Below the pieces are notes generated by a model. The model was not told the origin of the DNA. It saw nothing but the letters and a program-made list of their open reading frames with translations, and made no database searches. This document shows, piece by piece, positions 47,868-58,470 of a stretch of 64,000 nucleotides of DNA (within the stretch, counting starts at the first letter, position 1; each line of letters starts with the position of its first letter). The stretch is from Neonectria sp. B-13 (lineage: Eukaryota; Ascomycota; Sordariomycetes; Hypocreales; Nectriaceae). The position numbers were made by a program, and so were the translations under genes. The stretch covers positions 4,777,296 through 4,841,295 of the forward strand of contig NOKP01000001.1 in NCBI GenBank assembly GCA_002682825.1. The letters are read 5' to 3'.

Positions 47868-50027
47868 TCATTTCACGCTGACGAACCCGATGCCAGACCG
47901 GGCCTTGCGCGCGGCCGCCTTGAGGGCCTGGTCCTCGACGTCGGTCCACTTGACGCTCAGCTCGTCCCATTTCTTGCCGGGCGTGTTGTACTCCTTGCGC
48001 CACTGCGCCTGGGCTTGTTGGAGGCGGGCCATCTCGCGCGGGTCGCCGGAGCCGCTGTATATGATAAAGGCGGTGCACGGCGGGAGGGCGGCGTAGATGC
48101 GAGTCAGGCGTTCGGTGAGGCGTTCTAGGGCCTGCTCGAGGGGCGGTTTGTCCGGGCCGTCGACGTCATCGCGAGCAGGGCCGCCGTCGCTGCAGGAGTT
48201 GTCGACGCGGTTGCGGTTCCACCAGCCTTGGAGAGCCTCAAGCTCTCGCATCCGCGCCCACACGAAGTCAACGCCTCCGCCCCGGATCTCTAGGCCATCC
48301 GAGTCGCCATTGACGGCTCGGATTACGTTGTTCGTCACATCTTCGTCTGTCTTGCATCCAAGCTGATATGTCGCACCGGCTCCTGCGCCCTTGGACGGAT
48401 CACCCCAGTCAATGGCGGCGCTCGTCTTACCAACCTCGAGGCCACCGGCCTCTCCACCTTGGGCCTTGTAGGCGGTTCCCGCCCGCGCCAATCTGCGGAA
48501 GAGGTTCTCGCCCTGGGCGTCGGAAGTGCCCCAAGTCTTGCCCTTCTCGCACTTCTGCTTGACCAGGTCCAGGCAGGTCTTGGCGTCTTCGATACTGTTG
48601 TGTCCGCTGGCGCCGCCCTTTTGAATTTCTCGGGTTAGGTACTTCTGCGCGAGGTACTTGAGGGAGGATTTGAGGGGAGGTCCCCGAGGGTGGGGGTAGA
48701 TGATTGAAGTGTCGACAATGAAGGGGTGGGAGAGCTTCAATGCCTTGGTGTCCGATTCCAACGAGTGGCCCACCATGATGGTTTGAGGATGTAGGATGTC
48801 GAGGAGCTTGTTCTGAATGTCGCGGAGCGTAGTCGTTACGGGGGCCAGCATCTCCTCTGTGATGCCGGAATATTGGGTGACGTAGTCGATGATGGGCTTA
48901 TCGGGCTTCACCAGCTCGTCGAGAACCACCTCACCGGACCAGTCTACGATGCTGATGCGCGTGAGGGAGAACTCGTTCTCGCCAGTCATGCACATCTCAC
49001 AGTCCAGTGCCAGTACTTCTCGGCCAGCCGTGACGCTGCCTTGTTGAATGTCCTTCTCGAGCACTTCTCCGTTCTCCAGCTTGTCCACTTTGGTGATGAC
49101 CCATCCCTCGGGGACGGTAAATTCCTCCCTTCGAGGTCCTTCTGGTAGCAAGGCCGGGTGGATGAGATAGCCATTGTCGGCCAGCTCGTCGACCGTGCAG
49201 AGGAACTCTGTGACACGAGTTCTCTCGTTTCTCCATCCTTGAGGTTCTGACGCAGGCTTGACTCCCCCCTTCTTACCGTTATCCTTCTTAGAGTTTGGCG
49301 CAGTAAGAAACGCGGCCATGGGAGAATGCATCTTTCCGTGTCTATCATCACCTGGTGTTTTGACGGGCCATAGATGCGGAAACATGTCTGCAAATGGTTG
49401 CAATGCCTGGTGGAGTTGTTCTTTCTTCAGCGGGCGGGGATAATACTCGTCGGGAGATGTTTGAACAGAGGTCTCCTCCTCGGAAACGTCGGGGTGGTAG
49501 TTTGAGAAATCCACGGCTTCTTTGAACATGGCCTCTTCAAGGCCAGGCAGCATGATGGCAACGATCTTTCGGAAGGCAGGGCGATGGGTGATGCCGACCC
49601 ATTGAGGCCCCGGGCCATCGGCGAAGATGTAGGTGACGAGATCGCGGAGGTTGGAGAGATTGATCTTTGATTGCAGGCGCGCGTTAGGCGAGAAGGCGAT
49701 TGTCGGATAGTTGCTCTTCCCGGGCTTGGGGACCTTCTTGAGCTTCTTGTTGGGCCGAGTGACGACCTGCCACTCTCCGCCATCGTCGTCGGCATCGTGG
49801 GGCATTGCGCGCTTGAGGCTGCTGTCGCTCTTGCTTTGGAGCTCCTCCTCGGCGTCCTTCTCGGCGGCCTGGGCTTTGGTGTCGTCGGGCTTTCCCGCTC
49901 GCTGAACAGCTTCTTGGGGCTCCCCAGAAGTGACCTGGGGGCCTGGTTCGGCGGAGGAAGGGTTGCCTAGGACGGTGAGCGCATGTTGGATGGTGCGCTT
50001 TGTTTTTCTTTTTGAATTCTTACCCAT
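47868..50027 (-). CDS. rex1: RNA exonuclease 1 (REX1/Rnh70), DEDDh family
   Basis: Single exon, 719 aa. It is a 3'-5' exonuclease that trims 5S rRNA, tRNA and other RNA 3' ends in the nucleus. The N-terminus is basic (MGKNSKRKTKR, a likely nuclear/nucleolar signal). The exonuclease domain spans about 336-495. Acidic metal ligands are in ALDCEM (D342, E344) and GHSLESD (D426); the DEDDh His and last Asp are in GHNSIEDA (H476, D481). The Cys-Met after CEM and the downstream YVTQYSGIT match the REX1 branch more than REX3 or REX4. The C-terminal ~220 residues are a less conserved extension with an arginine-rich helix around ALERLTERLTRIYAAL. It is divergent from the Mis18-like gene. Confidence 0.94.
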   Translation of the reverse strand: MGKNSKRKTKRTIQHALTVLGNPSSAEPGPQVTSGEPQEAVQRAGKPDDTKAQAAEKDAEEELQSKSDSSLKRAMPHDADDDGGEWQVVTRPNKKLKKVPKPGKSNYPTIAFSPNARLQSKINLSNLRDLVTYIFADGPGPQWVGITHRPAFRKIVAIMLPGLEEAMFKEAVDFSNYHPDVSEEETSVQTSPDEYYPRPLKKEQLHQALQPFADMFPHLWPVKTPGDDRHGKMHSPMAAFLTAPNSKKDNGKKGGVKPASEPQGWRNERTRVTEFLCTVDELADNGYLIHPALLPEGPRREEFTVPEGWVITKVDKLENGEVLEKDIQQGSVTAGREVLALDCEMCMTGENEFSLTRISIVDWSGEVVLDELVKPDKPIIDYVTQYSGITEEMLAPVTTTLRDIQNKLLDILHPQTIMVGHSLESDTKALKLSHPFIVDTSIIYPHPRGPPLKSSLKYLAQKYLTREIQKGGASGHNSIEDAKTCLDLVKQKCEKGKTWGTSDAQGENLFRRLARAGTAYKAQGGEAGGLEVGKTSAAIDWGDPSKGAGAGATYQLGCKTDEDVTNNVIRAVNGDSDGLEIRGGGVDFVWARMRELEALQGWWNRNRVDNSCSDGGPARDDVDGPDKPPLEQALERLTERLTRIYAALPPCTAFIIYSGSGDPREMARLQQAQAQWRKEYNTPGKKWDELSVKWTDVEDQALKAAARKARSGIGFVSVK

Positions 50028-50675
50028 TGTGGCTACCTAATATCGAGTGCGATTGTGCGCACCGTAAGCAAGGAGAATGGCAGTGTGCTGCTGTATGCGA
50101 TGTGTTTTGTTTGAGCGAGGTTTTACTGGATTGAGGCTGAGAAGTTGTAGTCCAAATGGCTGGCCCGCGCTGCACTGTGCTTGAAGGAAAACTTCAAGGC
50201 TGGCTGCGCTGCGCTGCATGCAAGTTCTAATCGATAAGACCTAGGGCCGGTACGTACCGAGCGCGTGAAAGCAGCTAGTTCGTCAACGGCTAACGGGATG
50301 GGGGAAGAGTGGGTCAACATGGCTCTTGCCGTGGGATGGCTGGAGTCCATCTGGCCAATGAGCATCATGAGACCCCTGCGTTCTATCCGTTGAAGCTCTT
50401 TACGCGCTTTTTTGGGCTTGCGACTCTGCGACGCGACGCATCTCTTTCACACAGACTGACAGCTTGGAGTTTGACCGCCTTGTCGACGACACCCAGTTAC
50501 TGGTGGGCCATATCCTTGCTTGGACGAGCTCCGTTGATTCTCGCCCGTTCGGTCTAGACTTTTTTCTCTACATATTCGCCGCCTTGGTACTTCACTGCCC
50601 CGTCTGTCTCGCTATCTGTCCGTCTCGCTGTCTGCCTGTCTCGCTGTCTGCCTGTCTCGCTGCCTGTCGCAAGCC
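50028..50675. promoter_or_regulatory. Bidirectional upstream region of rex1 and the Mis18-like gene
   Basis: A 648-bp head-to-head spacer. The plus-strand side ends in a 16-bp tandem array directly before the ATG of the Mis18-like gene. No clear TATA box is seen. Confidence 0.5.
50606..50669 (+). repeat. 16-bp tandem repeat, four copies, in the 5' leader
   Basis: The unit GTCTCGCTGTCTGCCT: copies two and three are exact, while one and four differ by a few bases. The period is exactly 16. The array ends 6 bp before the start codon at 50676, so it is very probably transcribed as 5' UTR. Confidence 0.85.
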
Positions 50676-51937
50676 ATGCCACTCGTCGCCATCAAGTGCG
50701 CCAACTGTGCTGTCAAGTTGGGCACCGTCGATAATCTCTGGATCCAGCTTGGCGAACAATATCTTGCTCTTGTCTCCAGCGCGAATCATGACCTAGAACT
50801 CGAGACAACCAGTTTTGGAACGGTACGGAGTGGAGAAGCAGACACAATCGTGGAAGGCTGGTGAGTCGCGTTCCCCGAAACAACTGTCAAACTCATACTG
50901 ACGGACATGATCAATTGCGAACAGCAACGTTCAGGATGTAGCGTGCTCTTCTTGTGGCACAACGCTTGCTTTACGATGTCTGAACAGTACCCCCAATCAC
51001 ATTCTCACCGAGTAGGTTGTCTCATAAAACGCTTCCACATGGCCTGTCATGACTAAGTCTTCGAAGTGGACAGTACCTCTTCATTATCGAGCGCATCACC
51101 ATCAAGTCAACCATCGATGGGCGGCGGAAAATTGAACCTAAGATTCAACAATCTCTCCGATGGACAGTCGATGCCACTATGACAGACGCAGACGAATACA
51201 GCTCCCCGCCCGCTCAGGACCAATCCTCCGAACACGCCCTTCGCCAAGACATCCAGAGCCAGGAATCTAGTGTCCAAAGTGTCGATGACGCACAGCTTGA
51301 CTTCCATTTGGACTCTGAAGTGGCAGCTGCCTTTCGTTCCGTCATGTTGCACTTTCAGCGAGAACTCACACAGGTTGATACAGTTATAGGCGCCATGCGC
51401 ACCACTGGAGATGAGCAACAGAAGAAGCAGAAAGAGCGGACTGATCAGGTTCAAGATGAGCTATCCAAGACCAAGGCAGAGCTAGACCAATTGAAGGCGG
51501 AATTGGAACAGGCCAAGCAGGTTGCTAGGGAGGCCATTGATACAGCCAAGGGGCTTGCATCCGAGCTCTCGTTGCTCAAAGGGGACGTCGGGCAGCTTAG
51601 GAGTGTTCTCGAAAGCCGTGTTGTACCATCCTCCGCGAGCAGCTTCCGGTACAGTCGACCGACCGGCCTCAAAAGATCATCTTTGGTGAGAGATGACGAC
51701 GACGACGACGATGACCCCGCCAGCAACCCCCCAAAACGCGTGGCTATGACACCAGAATTCACCAGCGGAACGAAACCAAATCGCTCCAGCATAGGCGGGT
51801 CGCAACGCTCTTCGCCTATCGTTGCCAGTGCGAGTAGGAAAAACGGCTTCTTAAGCCACCCACCCCGGAGGTCCTCCGGGATTTTCGGCGAGGAGCGGCG
51901 CCAGAGCCAAGAACCAAAAGAAACCAAGGACCATTGA
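50676..51937 (+). CDS. Mis18/Yippee-domain protein with coiled coil
   Basis: Three exons, 50676-50860, 50925-51011 and 51067-51937, give 380 aa. All junctions split codons and restore the frame (VEGW then CNVQDVAC; ILTD then GQYLFIIERI). Four Cys in two pairs, IKCANC (C8, C11) and ACSSC (C69, C72), would bind one zinc in the Yippee/Mis18 fold. A long coiled coil follows (about 200-260: DQVQDELSKTKAELDQLKAE). The tail is basic and Ser-rich with an eight-Asp run. Zinc domain plus coiled coil is the layout of Mis18, which licenses CENP-A deposition at centromeres. That assignment is inferred from architecture; another Yippee-like regulator is possible. The stop lies only 40 bp from the stop of the convergent SET-MYND gene. 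Confidence 0.78.
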
Positions 51938-51977
51938 GGACCGGAATTCCTCGTCAGTCATCTCCAAAGGTGTCATA

Positions 51978-53698
51978 TTACGGGCCGAAGTCCGCCGCAA
52001 GGATCTCACAGCCCAGGCTCGCCAAAGCATCAATCTGCTTGAGTACGGCGTATTCGAAGAATTCTCGTGATTGATCATTGCCCGGGTCTTGCCTCCAAGC
52101 ATTGATGAGCGACAATTCCTTGTCCCGGCCTGGCAACTGGTCGATGTCATGCAGCATTTCGCGCGCAGAAACCGAGAGCTCCCACTCTGCAGCATAGCCC
52201 CTGGGTGCTTGTTGCAGGATCATGAGGAGTAGCATCTGGCATAGCGATACTTGGTCGATTTCCTGGAGGGTCTGGAGGGCCTTTTGGTTGAAGTTGCCTT
52301 TGGATGATGCCATGGCGTTGATGGAGTCGCTTAAGGCGGCTGTGTCAGCCGCTGTGTTGGCAAGCAATTTGCCGATCAGGAACAGACCCTTGGCTCGGAC
52401 AGGATGGAAGGGAGCCACGTATCGGTACGGGTCACAGGCTGTCGCCACATGACAAGCTGTGGCCAGAGCATACACGAAGTTGCCTTCCTCTGCATAGTAG
52501 ATGGATATCTCGGCCAACACTTGGGGTAGTGGTGACACGGCCCAAAAACCTTCGCTGACAAGCGGCTGACACTCTCGGTACTGGGCCCTCAAAGCCCTTT
52601 GGCGTTCATCCAGCGAATTTGGCGTTTCTCTGGAGTCTATAATGTCGGCTGCAGCCTCACTGTATTTGTTTGCAAGCGCTGCTTTAAAGTCCCTGGCGGC
52701 GGCCGGGTGACGTCGGAGTTTTGATGGATCGAATACCAGGCTTGCAAGGTTTAAGTCGACGTTGGGAGAGAGGGCGCACACCTGATAGATGTTCAAGTCT
52801 CCTTTGCACCGGGGACATTGGCAGGAAAAGTTGTACGGAGACAGCGCTTCTCTCCGCTTGGATAACGGATATGTATAATCTAGAATGAGTGATGTGAGAA
52901 AGATGGATTTAATGAGGACGCGCGGGTGAGACACAAACCTGTGTACGAAATTTCAATCTCATCGCCAGCTTGGATCAGTGTTTCTGCCCTCAGGATGGCT
53001 TTCCTGCCGATGAATTGCACCATGGCATTCGGGATGCAGGAGTGGTTCGCCATGGCGAGTGTGGGCTCGAGAAAGATGCCCACCTGGCCGAGGTCTGCGT
53101 CGTATCTGTGAAAGGCATTTGTCTGAATCTATCTCAAATGGTGAGCCTTGCTTTTGCTGTGAAAGCTGCGTTGCATCGGAACCCATACCTTGCACAACAG
53201 CTCAATCGCTTTCTGGACATTCTCCTGTGTAGTCCCCAAGCCCGCAAAGGCCACAGCGCCCATGGCCATCATCTCCATGTCCGCCCACCGCGCACTGCGC
53301 CTCCACGCTTCGACATTGCCCTCGAGCGGCCGCAGCGCATCGCCGATCTCGGTCTTGAGCAGCGCCTGGACGACGGCGCGCACCGGCGTGGGCAAGCCGG
53401 GCCGGCCCTGGGCGGCGACGCGGCGTAGCACCTTGCACTCCTTGGCGTGGACGGCGGTCCAGGCGGCGGCCTGGCATGCGGCGTCGCAGTAGGCGGTCGC
53501 GTGGCAACGGGAGCAGGCGCGCGGCGTGCCGGGCCGGAGGCAGTGCGCGCACACGGAGCCGGCGTGCGAGAGCGCCGGGAGGAGGAGAGCCGGCGTGAAG
53601 GGGAGGATGGTGCTGCCAGGCGGGAAGGTTTGCGCGGCGAAGAGGGCGCGGCCTTTGGTGGGGTGCGGACGCACTTGGATGGCCGCGGGTTGTGACAT
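51978..53698 (-). CDS. SET and MYND domain protein (SMYD-like lysine methyltransferase)
   Basis: Three exons, 53698-53189, 53128-52939 and 52879-51978, give 533 aa. The SET domain is split by a MYND zinc finger, as in SMYD proteins. The S-sequence [19 protein letters not shown] is followed by MYND Cys/His ligands C50, C53, C62, C65, C71, C75, H84 and C88. The SET core has [19 protein letters not shown] (NHS motif) and [18 protein letters not shown]. The post-SET Cys cluster is FSCQCPRC. It should methylate lysines on histones or other proteins using S-adenosylmethionine; the substrate cannot be told. The C-terminal helical region (about 290-530) may be the TPR-like domain of the family. The first exon is markedly G+C-rich. 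Confidence 0.92.
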
Positions 53699-54067
53699 TT
53701 TTTGGGCTTCCTCTTGATTATAGTATTGGGTTTCAAGTAGCTGTGCGTTGAGAACAGCCTGGGTGTGAGTGTTTGCGTGTTGTTAGAGTTGAGATGGAGG
53801 GAAATATATCATGGAGTTGTCAAGGTGAAATTCTCTTCGCACTGGGTATGGACCTCAGCAACTACCGACCTGAGGTATCAACCAAACCATTGGCTCCACG
53901 GCAAACCAGTTAAGAAGGTAAGAATACATTGGTCAGACTTTACAGGTGTCTATTTCTGTAGCTCAAATGAGACCATCCCATCTCATGGGACAATTCAACG
54001 CATAGTTCTAACTTCATTATTCTCAAGGAGCATCACAAGCTCACTCATTCATGACATCGGTACATCG
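53699..54067. other. Spacer between the SET-MYND promoter and the sil1 3' end
   Basis: 369 bp holding the SET-MYND upstream region and the sil1 3' flank. A plus-strand open frame crosses it but has no coding character and overlaps sil1. Confidence 0.5.
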
Positions 54068-55321
54068 CTACAGGTCCTCATGACGAGTGCCGACCTGCCC
54101 ATTCTTCCGCGCCACCGCCAAGCGATCATGCAAGTCCCTGCTCCAGTGTCCGCTGTCCCGCTTATTCGTCTTCATTATCCTCTCGGCATGGTAGTCCCAG
54201 CAGCCCTCATTCGTCTGGCCCTCGGCCGTGCGACACTCGGTATCACTTGACCTCGGCGTGCGAGGCCACTGTCCCAGCTTTGCACCCATATCGCTGTCCA
54301 AGAATGTGTCGATGACCACCTGGCCGACCTTTCTCTGCGCGGTTGCCCACTCTTTTCCCTCGGGAACTAACACCTCAAGGAAGTTCCGCATGCCGTCGTT
54401 TTCCAGGAACTCAGCTCTGATGGTGTCACTCTTGATAAGACCGTTTATGGCGGCAGCTTTGGCCTTGGCCTTTGAGGCGAACTGTTTTGCGTCTGCACCG
54501 GTGGTCGAGTCGGACGGCATGAAGCTCGAGTAGAAAGCCTCGCTCAGGGCTTTGCCGTTCGTCGGGCACTTAAACTCCATGATGTTGGCCCATTCCTTGT
54601 TTACCGCCTTCAACGCGGTCGGGTTGTTCTGTAAGGCGCCAGCGAGGATGGCCGCCGCTTGCTGGTCTCGGGGGGTTGTGCCCTCGGCGGAGGGAAGTCC
54701 CTGATCGGCCATTAAGCAGAACAGCGCCTTCAGCACCGCCGGGTCCTCGGTGATCTTCAGGCCGTAGTAGATGTCATGTGACAACTCCTCCATGCCTTCC
54801 AAGGCATCGTCAAAGGCCTTGCCGCCATCACTAGCACCGCTCTTCAGCATCTTCATGGCCTCGAAAAAGGGATGTGTCTGATGTTCCGGCTGCGGCTCCT
54901 TGATCTTGCCGACTGTCTCATACTCGGGCGCGCCTCTTGGGATATGAGGGGTATCAGGTTGTTCAGGATCCACCACAAGAACTGCCTGGTCCACCGGCAA
55001 GCCCTGTAGCGAGGGATCGGCCTCATCGGGGACATTGATCTTGGCTTCCTTCAGGCCTGTCCAGATATTCAGGCGGACGTGGAGTCCGTTGGGAATTTCT
55101 TGATCGTCATGGACAACCTGGAACTCATCCGTGGGTTGGAACACGCGTGGGTAACACTCGTCTGGGTTGGAGGTGTGGCAGATGAGGTCGACATCTGCGG
55201 AGGGTGAAGGCTGTGATGAAGAGGAGGCTTGTGCTGGTGCTGCGAGGATGCACACCAAGACGCCAAAGACGATGGCGAGAAGGAGCGAAAAAGAGGTTGC
55301 CTTTGCCCTTGAGGGAGCCAT
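54068..55321 (-). CDS. sil1: SIL1, nucleotide exchange factor for ER Hsp70 (BiP/Kar2)
   Basis: Single exon, 417 aa. It acts in the ER lumen, releasing ADP from BiP during protein import and folding. The N-terminal hydrophobic signal (SFSLLLAIVFGVLVCILAAP) is followed by the conserved start DLICHTSNPDECYPRVFQPTD and VRLNIWTGLKEAKINVP. A helical armadillo-like region spans about 125-345. The protein ends in RHEDL, an HDEL-type ER retention signal variant. I chose the ATG at 55321 because it directly precedes the signal peptide; the longer in-frame extension is leader. The stop is TAG. Confidence 0.93.
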   Translation of the reverse strand: MAPSRAKATSFSLLLAIVFGVLVCILAAPAQASSSSQPSPSADVDLICHTSNPDECYPRVFQPTDEFQVVHDDQEIPNGLHVRLNIWTGLKEAKINVPDEADPSLQGLPVDQAVLVVDPEQPDTPHIPRGAPEYETVGKIKEPQPEHQTHPFFEAMKMLKSGASDGGKAFDDALEGMEELSHDIYYGLKITEDPAVLKALFCLMADQGLPSAEGTTPRDQQAAAILAGALQNNPTALKAVNKEWANIMEFKCPTNGKALSEAFYSSFMPSDSTTGADAKQFASKAKAKAAAINGLIKSDTIRAEFLENDGMRNFLEVLVPEGKEWATAQRKVGQVVIDTFLDSDMGAKLGQWPRTPRSSDTECRTAEGQTNEGCWDYHAERIMKTNKRDSGHWSRDLHDRLAVARKNGQVGTRHEDL

Positions 55322-56525
55322 GGTTGTTAATCTCGAGGTTTCGCACCTGATTGCTTTGTGAGTTGTTGAAGGGTTGGACGTTGGACGCTGGACGCTGGAC
55401 GTTGAAGGGCGGTTAGGTCTTGTAACCAGCAGCGTCTTAGTGGCGGAGTCTTTCAGGGCGTCCAACTTTGAGGGTAGGGCGTATTCAAAGGGGTATCTTA
55501 GGGAATTGAGACTGAGGGATGAAACTATCGGCCAGCCGGGTTCAACTCAGGGATGATATAAGGGCGAATTTTAAGATGGCGAAAGAACAGCAAGTTCGTG
55601 ATTATGAGTCAACCCAGCAACAGAGGACACCTCATTCACAAGGATCGAAGTCGCTAGAAGTTTGGCAGAATTGCAACTTGGCAACAAGTGCCACTTCGAC
55701 CTGGTAGTTGAATTTTGGCACTTTCTCATTGGTCCAAAAGACACAGTCGGTCAGCTTAGTCATTTTTTCAACAACCAGCTCCAGCCCCGCCATGAGGATT
55801 CAACAGTGATCAACCATAGCAAGCTCGGAGGCTTCAGTGAGGGAGGGCGGTGGCAAAATCTACCGTTAAGGGATCCAGGCGAGCAGCCAGCAAACACATG
55901 GTCATTTTGATGAATAACTAAAAAAGGGGAATGTTCCCTCGACTGTTCCCGGACGCAATCCGCCCTGGCGCGCTCCTTGGCTCCCTCAGGATGATGGGAC
56001 TCTGGAGGCTAGGGGCTGAGTATTGGGAATGTCTCACGACTTCCAACCTTCCATCAAGGAGCACTGATAACACTCGTAGGCGGCCGGCTCCGAGAACGGA
56101 TCCAAACACGGGATATGTCGCTTAACTGCTAGGTTTGAATCACGCGAGAAATCGTTCCGTCCATGTGGTCGACTTTGACGTATCCTCACAGCGCCTGATG
56201 CATGTGGTGGATGAGCGCATAAGCTGGCACGGCTGGAGGGTAAGACCTCGAACCGTCCGTCACCACCATGTATAAAACACCGTGTTTCAGTGTGACCACA
56301 AATAGCTCGAGTTCCTCGCAAGAGGGAGTCATGGGGAGACTAGTGAGCGGGAAACATCACCTGTCGTCAGATGCATTCAAGGGAGTGGCTGGTGTAAGTG
56401 GAACATTGAACGGTACTGTTTAGGTATCCGTATAAGTACAGCAGGCAAGTAAGCCAGCAGGCATATACAGCATTATCAACCGCAAAGACAATTCAATTCC
56501 CCCTCGAATCTTCAAGCACCAAAGC
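55322..56525. other. Intergenic: sil1 promoter and upstream region of the small secreted protein gene
   Basis: About 1.2 kb. A short near-repeat of TTGGACG/GCTGGACG lies at 55372-55402 in the sil1 leader. A TATAAG box at 56431-56436 precedes the 56526 ATG by about 95 bp. No other gene was recognised. Confidence 0.5.
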
Positions 56526-56768
56526 ATGTTTTCCCTCAAGCTCTCGTTCTTCGTCCTCTTCTTCGTCTGGGCCATTGGCTCACACGCTGCACCCACGATG
56601 CACCGCCACAGGGCTGTTCATGCTCAACTCGTGCATCGACACCACATAAAGAAGTCGGAGGTACCTGTTCCTGCGTCTCATGTCCTTTTCGAGACGCAAG
56701 AAAAGGCAAGCAACAGTTCGCCGCCTCAGATCCTGTACGACTTTGCAAGGCAGGGCGAGGGTGCATGA
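56526..56768 (+). CDS. Small secreted protein candidate
   Basis: 80 aa, single exon. Residues 1-21 are a classic signal peptide (MFSLKLSFFVLFFVWAIGSH, then AAP). The mature part is short and His-rich (MHRHRAVHAQLVHRHHIKK), with a dibasic KK that could be a Kex2 site, and then a neutral tail. There is no Cys in the mature part, so it is not a disulfide-rich effector. A TATAAG lies about 95 bp upstream, and the leader is C/A-rich as in expressed fungal genes. I know of no family. It could be an orphan secreted peptide or a chance open frame. Confidence 0.5.
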   Translation: MFSLKLSFFVLFFVWAIGSHAAPTMHRHRAVHAQLVHRHHIKKSEVPVPASHVLFETQEKASNSSPPQILYDFARQGEGA

Positions 56769-57562
56769 GGTGACAATCACTGTCGGGGTTTCTTAATACT
56801 ACGACGTGACATGGGAAATTCATGGTGAGTCAAAGATGTGATCCGATTTACAACAGAATTTGTTGACTTAATGAATAGGAAGAACTCGTGATGATTTGGT
56901 ATATGATTGCGGCTGTAATTACGACTTACAAAGACACGGACAGTGCAGGATGGACATGGGTTAGCATAGCAGAACGGTACTCTAATGCGGTGGATGGATA
57001 TGGTGTTGATGAGAGCTTAGGCTTCTTTTCTTCTTCTTCTTTTCTTTCAGTCAGAGGATTAATTGTTGCTATGGAGTAATTAAGTATTGTGATATATTGG
57101 AAGTTAATATGTCCCTTCAATCAGATTTCAATCTATTATGTAGTCTAATTGAATGAAGCTGTTGAGTAATTACTCCTCAAAGCGGCAAGTCTCGGGCACG
57201 TACACAGTGTCTCGACTCGCCGCACGGCCCACTCCCGCGTCTCGCGCCGTTGTTGACCCGGGGTTGATCCAATTATAGACACGGATCGGGAGCTATGAGC
57301 AGGTCTCCTATCCAACGTCAATGTGTCAAAGCAATTTCCGCTACTCGACTTCAATGATCCAAGCGACCACGACCTGGACCGCCCACCGCTGCGCTGTCCT
57401 TCTCGCTTCGAGCGCTCACTGATCTCAGTTATTGTTCTCGGGATTGTCCGAGTGGATCGTTCCACGGCAGCCCTACGACGTTCCTTTATTCCAGCTAAAG
57501 CACCGGCCCCAGCACGAAGCCCTCGACGCTGACGCCCTTTACGGACTACCTCTTCCGACAAT
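56769..57562. other. Intergenic: upstream region of the glutaredoxin gene
   Basis: About 790 bp. A (TTC)n run occurs at 57028-57047, and an A+T-rich stretch lies at 57060-57150. Open frames on both strands here have no coding support. Confidence 0.5.
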
Positions 57563-58470
57563 ATGCCTTCTCCCCGCCGAGTCCGCCTGCTCATGTTGGC
57601 AGGCTTAGCCACCTTTTTCTTCGTCCTCTTCTACACCTCCGGCTTCGACTCTAGCCACGATGCCGAGTTGCGACACTCCCAAGGCTTCGTCCAAAAGACC
57701 AAACAGGCAATGGACGGGGCATCACCGCCGGGCGAGGCCGTACTGGACTCCCAGACCGGCCAGAAGGCTGGACACATTCCCGCCGACAAGGATGCCGACG
57801 GCGACGTCGACGAGGATGACCGCGAAATGGCGTCTCAGATGCAGGAGAGGTTGAAGGCTGCCGAGAAGCAGGCCAAAGATAAGGCCAACGAGAAGGGCGG
57901 GATGCGACCTGATCCCCCGCGCCAGGTCATTGGCGTGGGAAGCTCTGCAGATGGCCAGAAGGATGAAGAGGCCAAGAGAGCTGGAAACGGGGCCGAAACC
58001 AAGGACACTGTCGAAACCAAGCAGAAGGAGCCCGAGGAGAGCAAGGAAATGCGTGAGGCGGCAACTGAGCTTGCCTCGATTCTCAAGAAGGGCCCTAGTA
58101 AGTCCAATACGGGAGTGTCTGCGGCGATTCTCTACTAACAACTTTTCCAGTGATCATCTTCTCCAAGTCGTACTGCCCCTTCTCGAAGCGCGCCAAGGGT
58201 CTTCTGCTGGAGAAATACTCCATCACCCCCGAACCCTACGTAGTCGAACTCGACAAGCATCCCCTGACCACCTATCTGCAAAACCAGCTGGAGAAGAAGA
58301 CTGGCCGGAGGACAGTCCCCAACATCATGGTCAACGGCGTGAGCATTGGAGGCGCCGACGACGTCATTGCTCTGGACAACTCCGACGACCTAGTTTCCAA
58401 GATCCTCCAGCTCGGCGGCGGTCAGATCGAAATCGCCGAACGATTCGTGACCGGTGGCTCTGTGCACTAG
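57563..58470 (+). CDS. Membrane-anchored monothiol glutaredoxin (Grx6/Grx7 type)
   Basis: Two exons, 57563-58097 and 58151-58470, give 284 aa. The 53-nt intron has GTAAGT, CTAAC and TTTCCAG. A signal anchor at about 9-27 (LLMLAGLATFFFVLFYT) is followed by a charged, disordered lumenal stem (about 30-175, Lys/Glu/Asp-rich). The thioredoxin fold is C-terminal (179-284). The active site is CPFS (C187), with a single Cys as in monothiol types. TVPN supplies the cis-Pro, and GGADD the glutathione-binding loop. By analogy with yeast Grx6/7 it works in the ER/Golgi on glutathione-dependent thiol control. The stop is TAG. Confidence 0.92.

Noticed and set aside
53765..54250. 161-codon plus-strand open frame between the SET-MYND gene and sil1
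   Set aside because: Its second half is antisense to the sil1 coding region and the first half lacks coding character.
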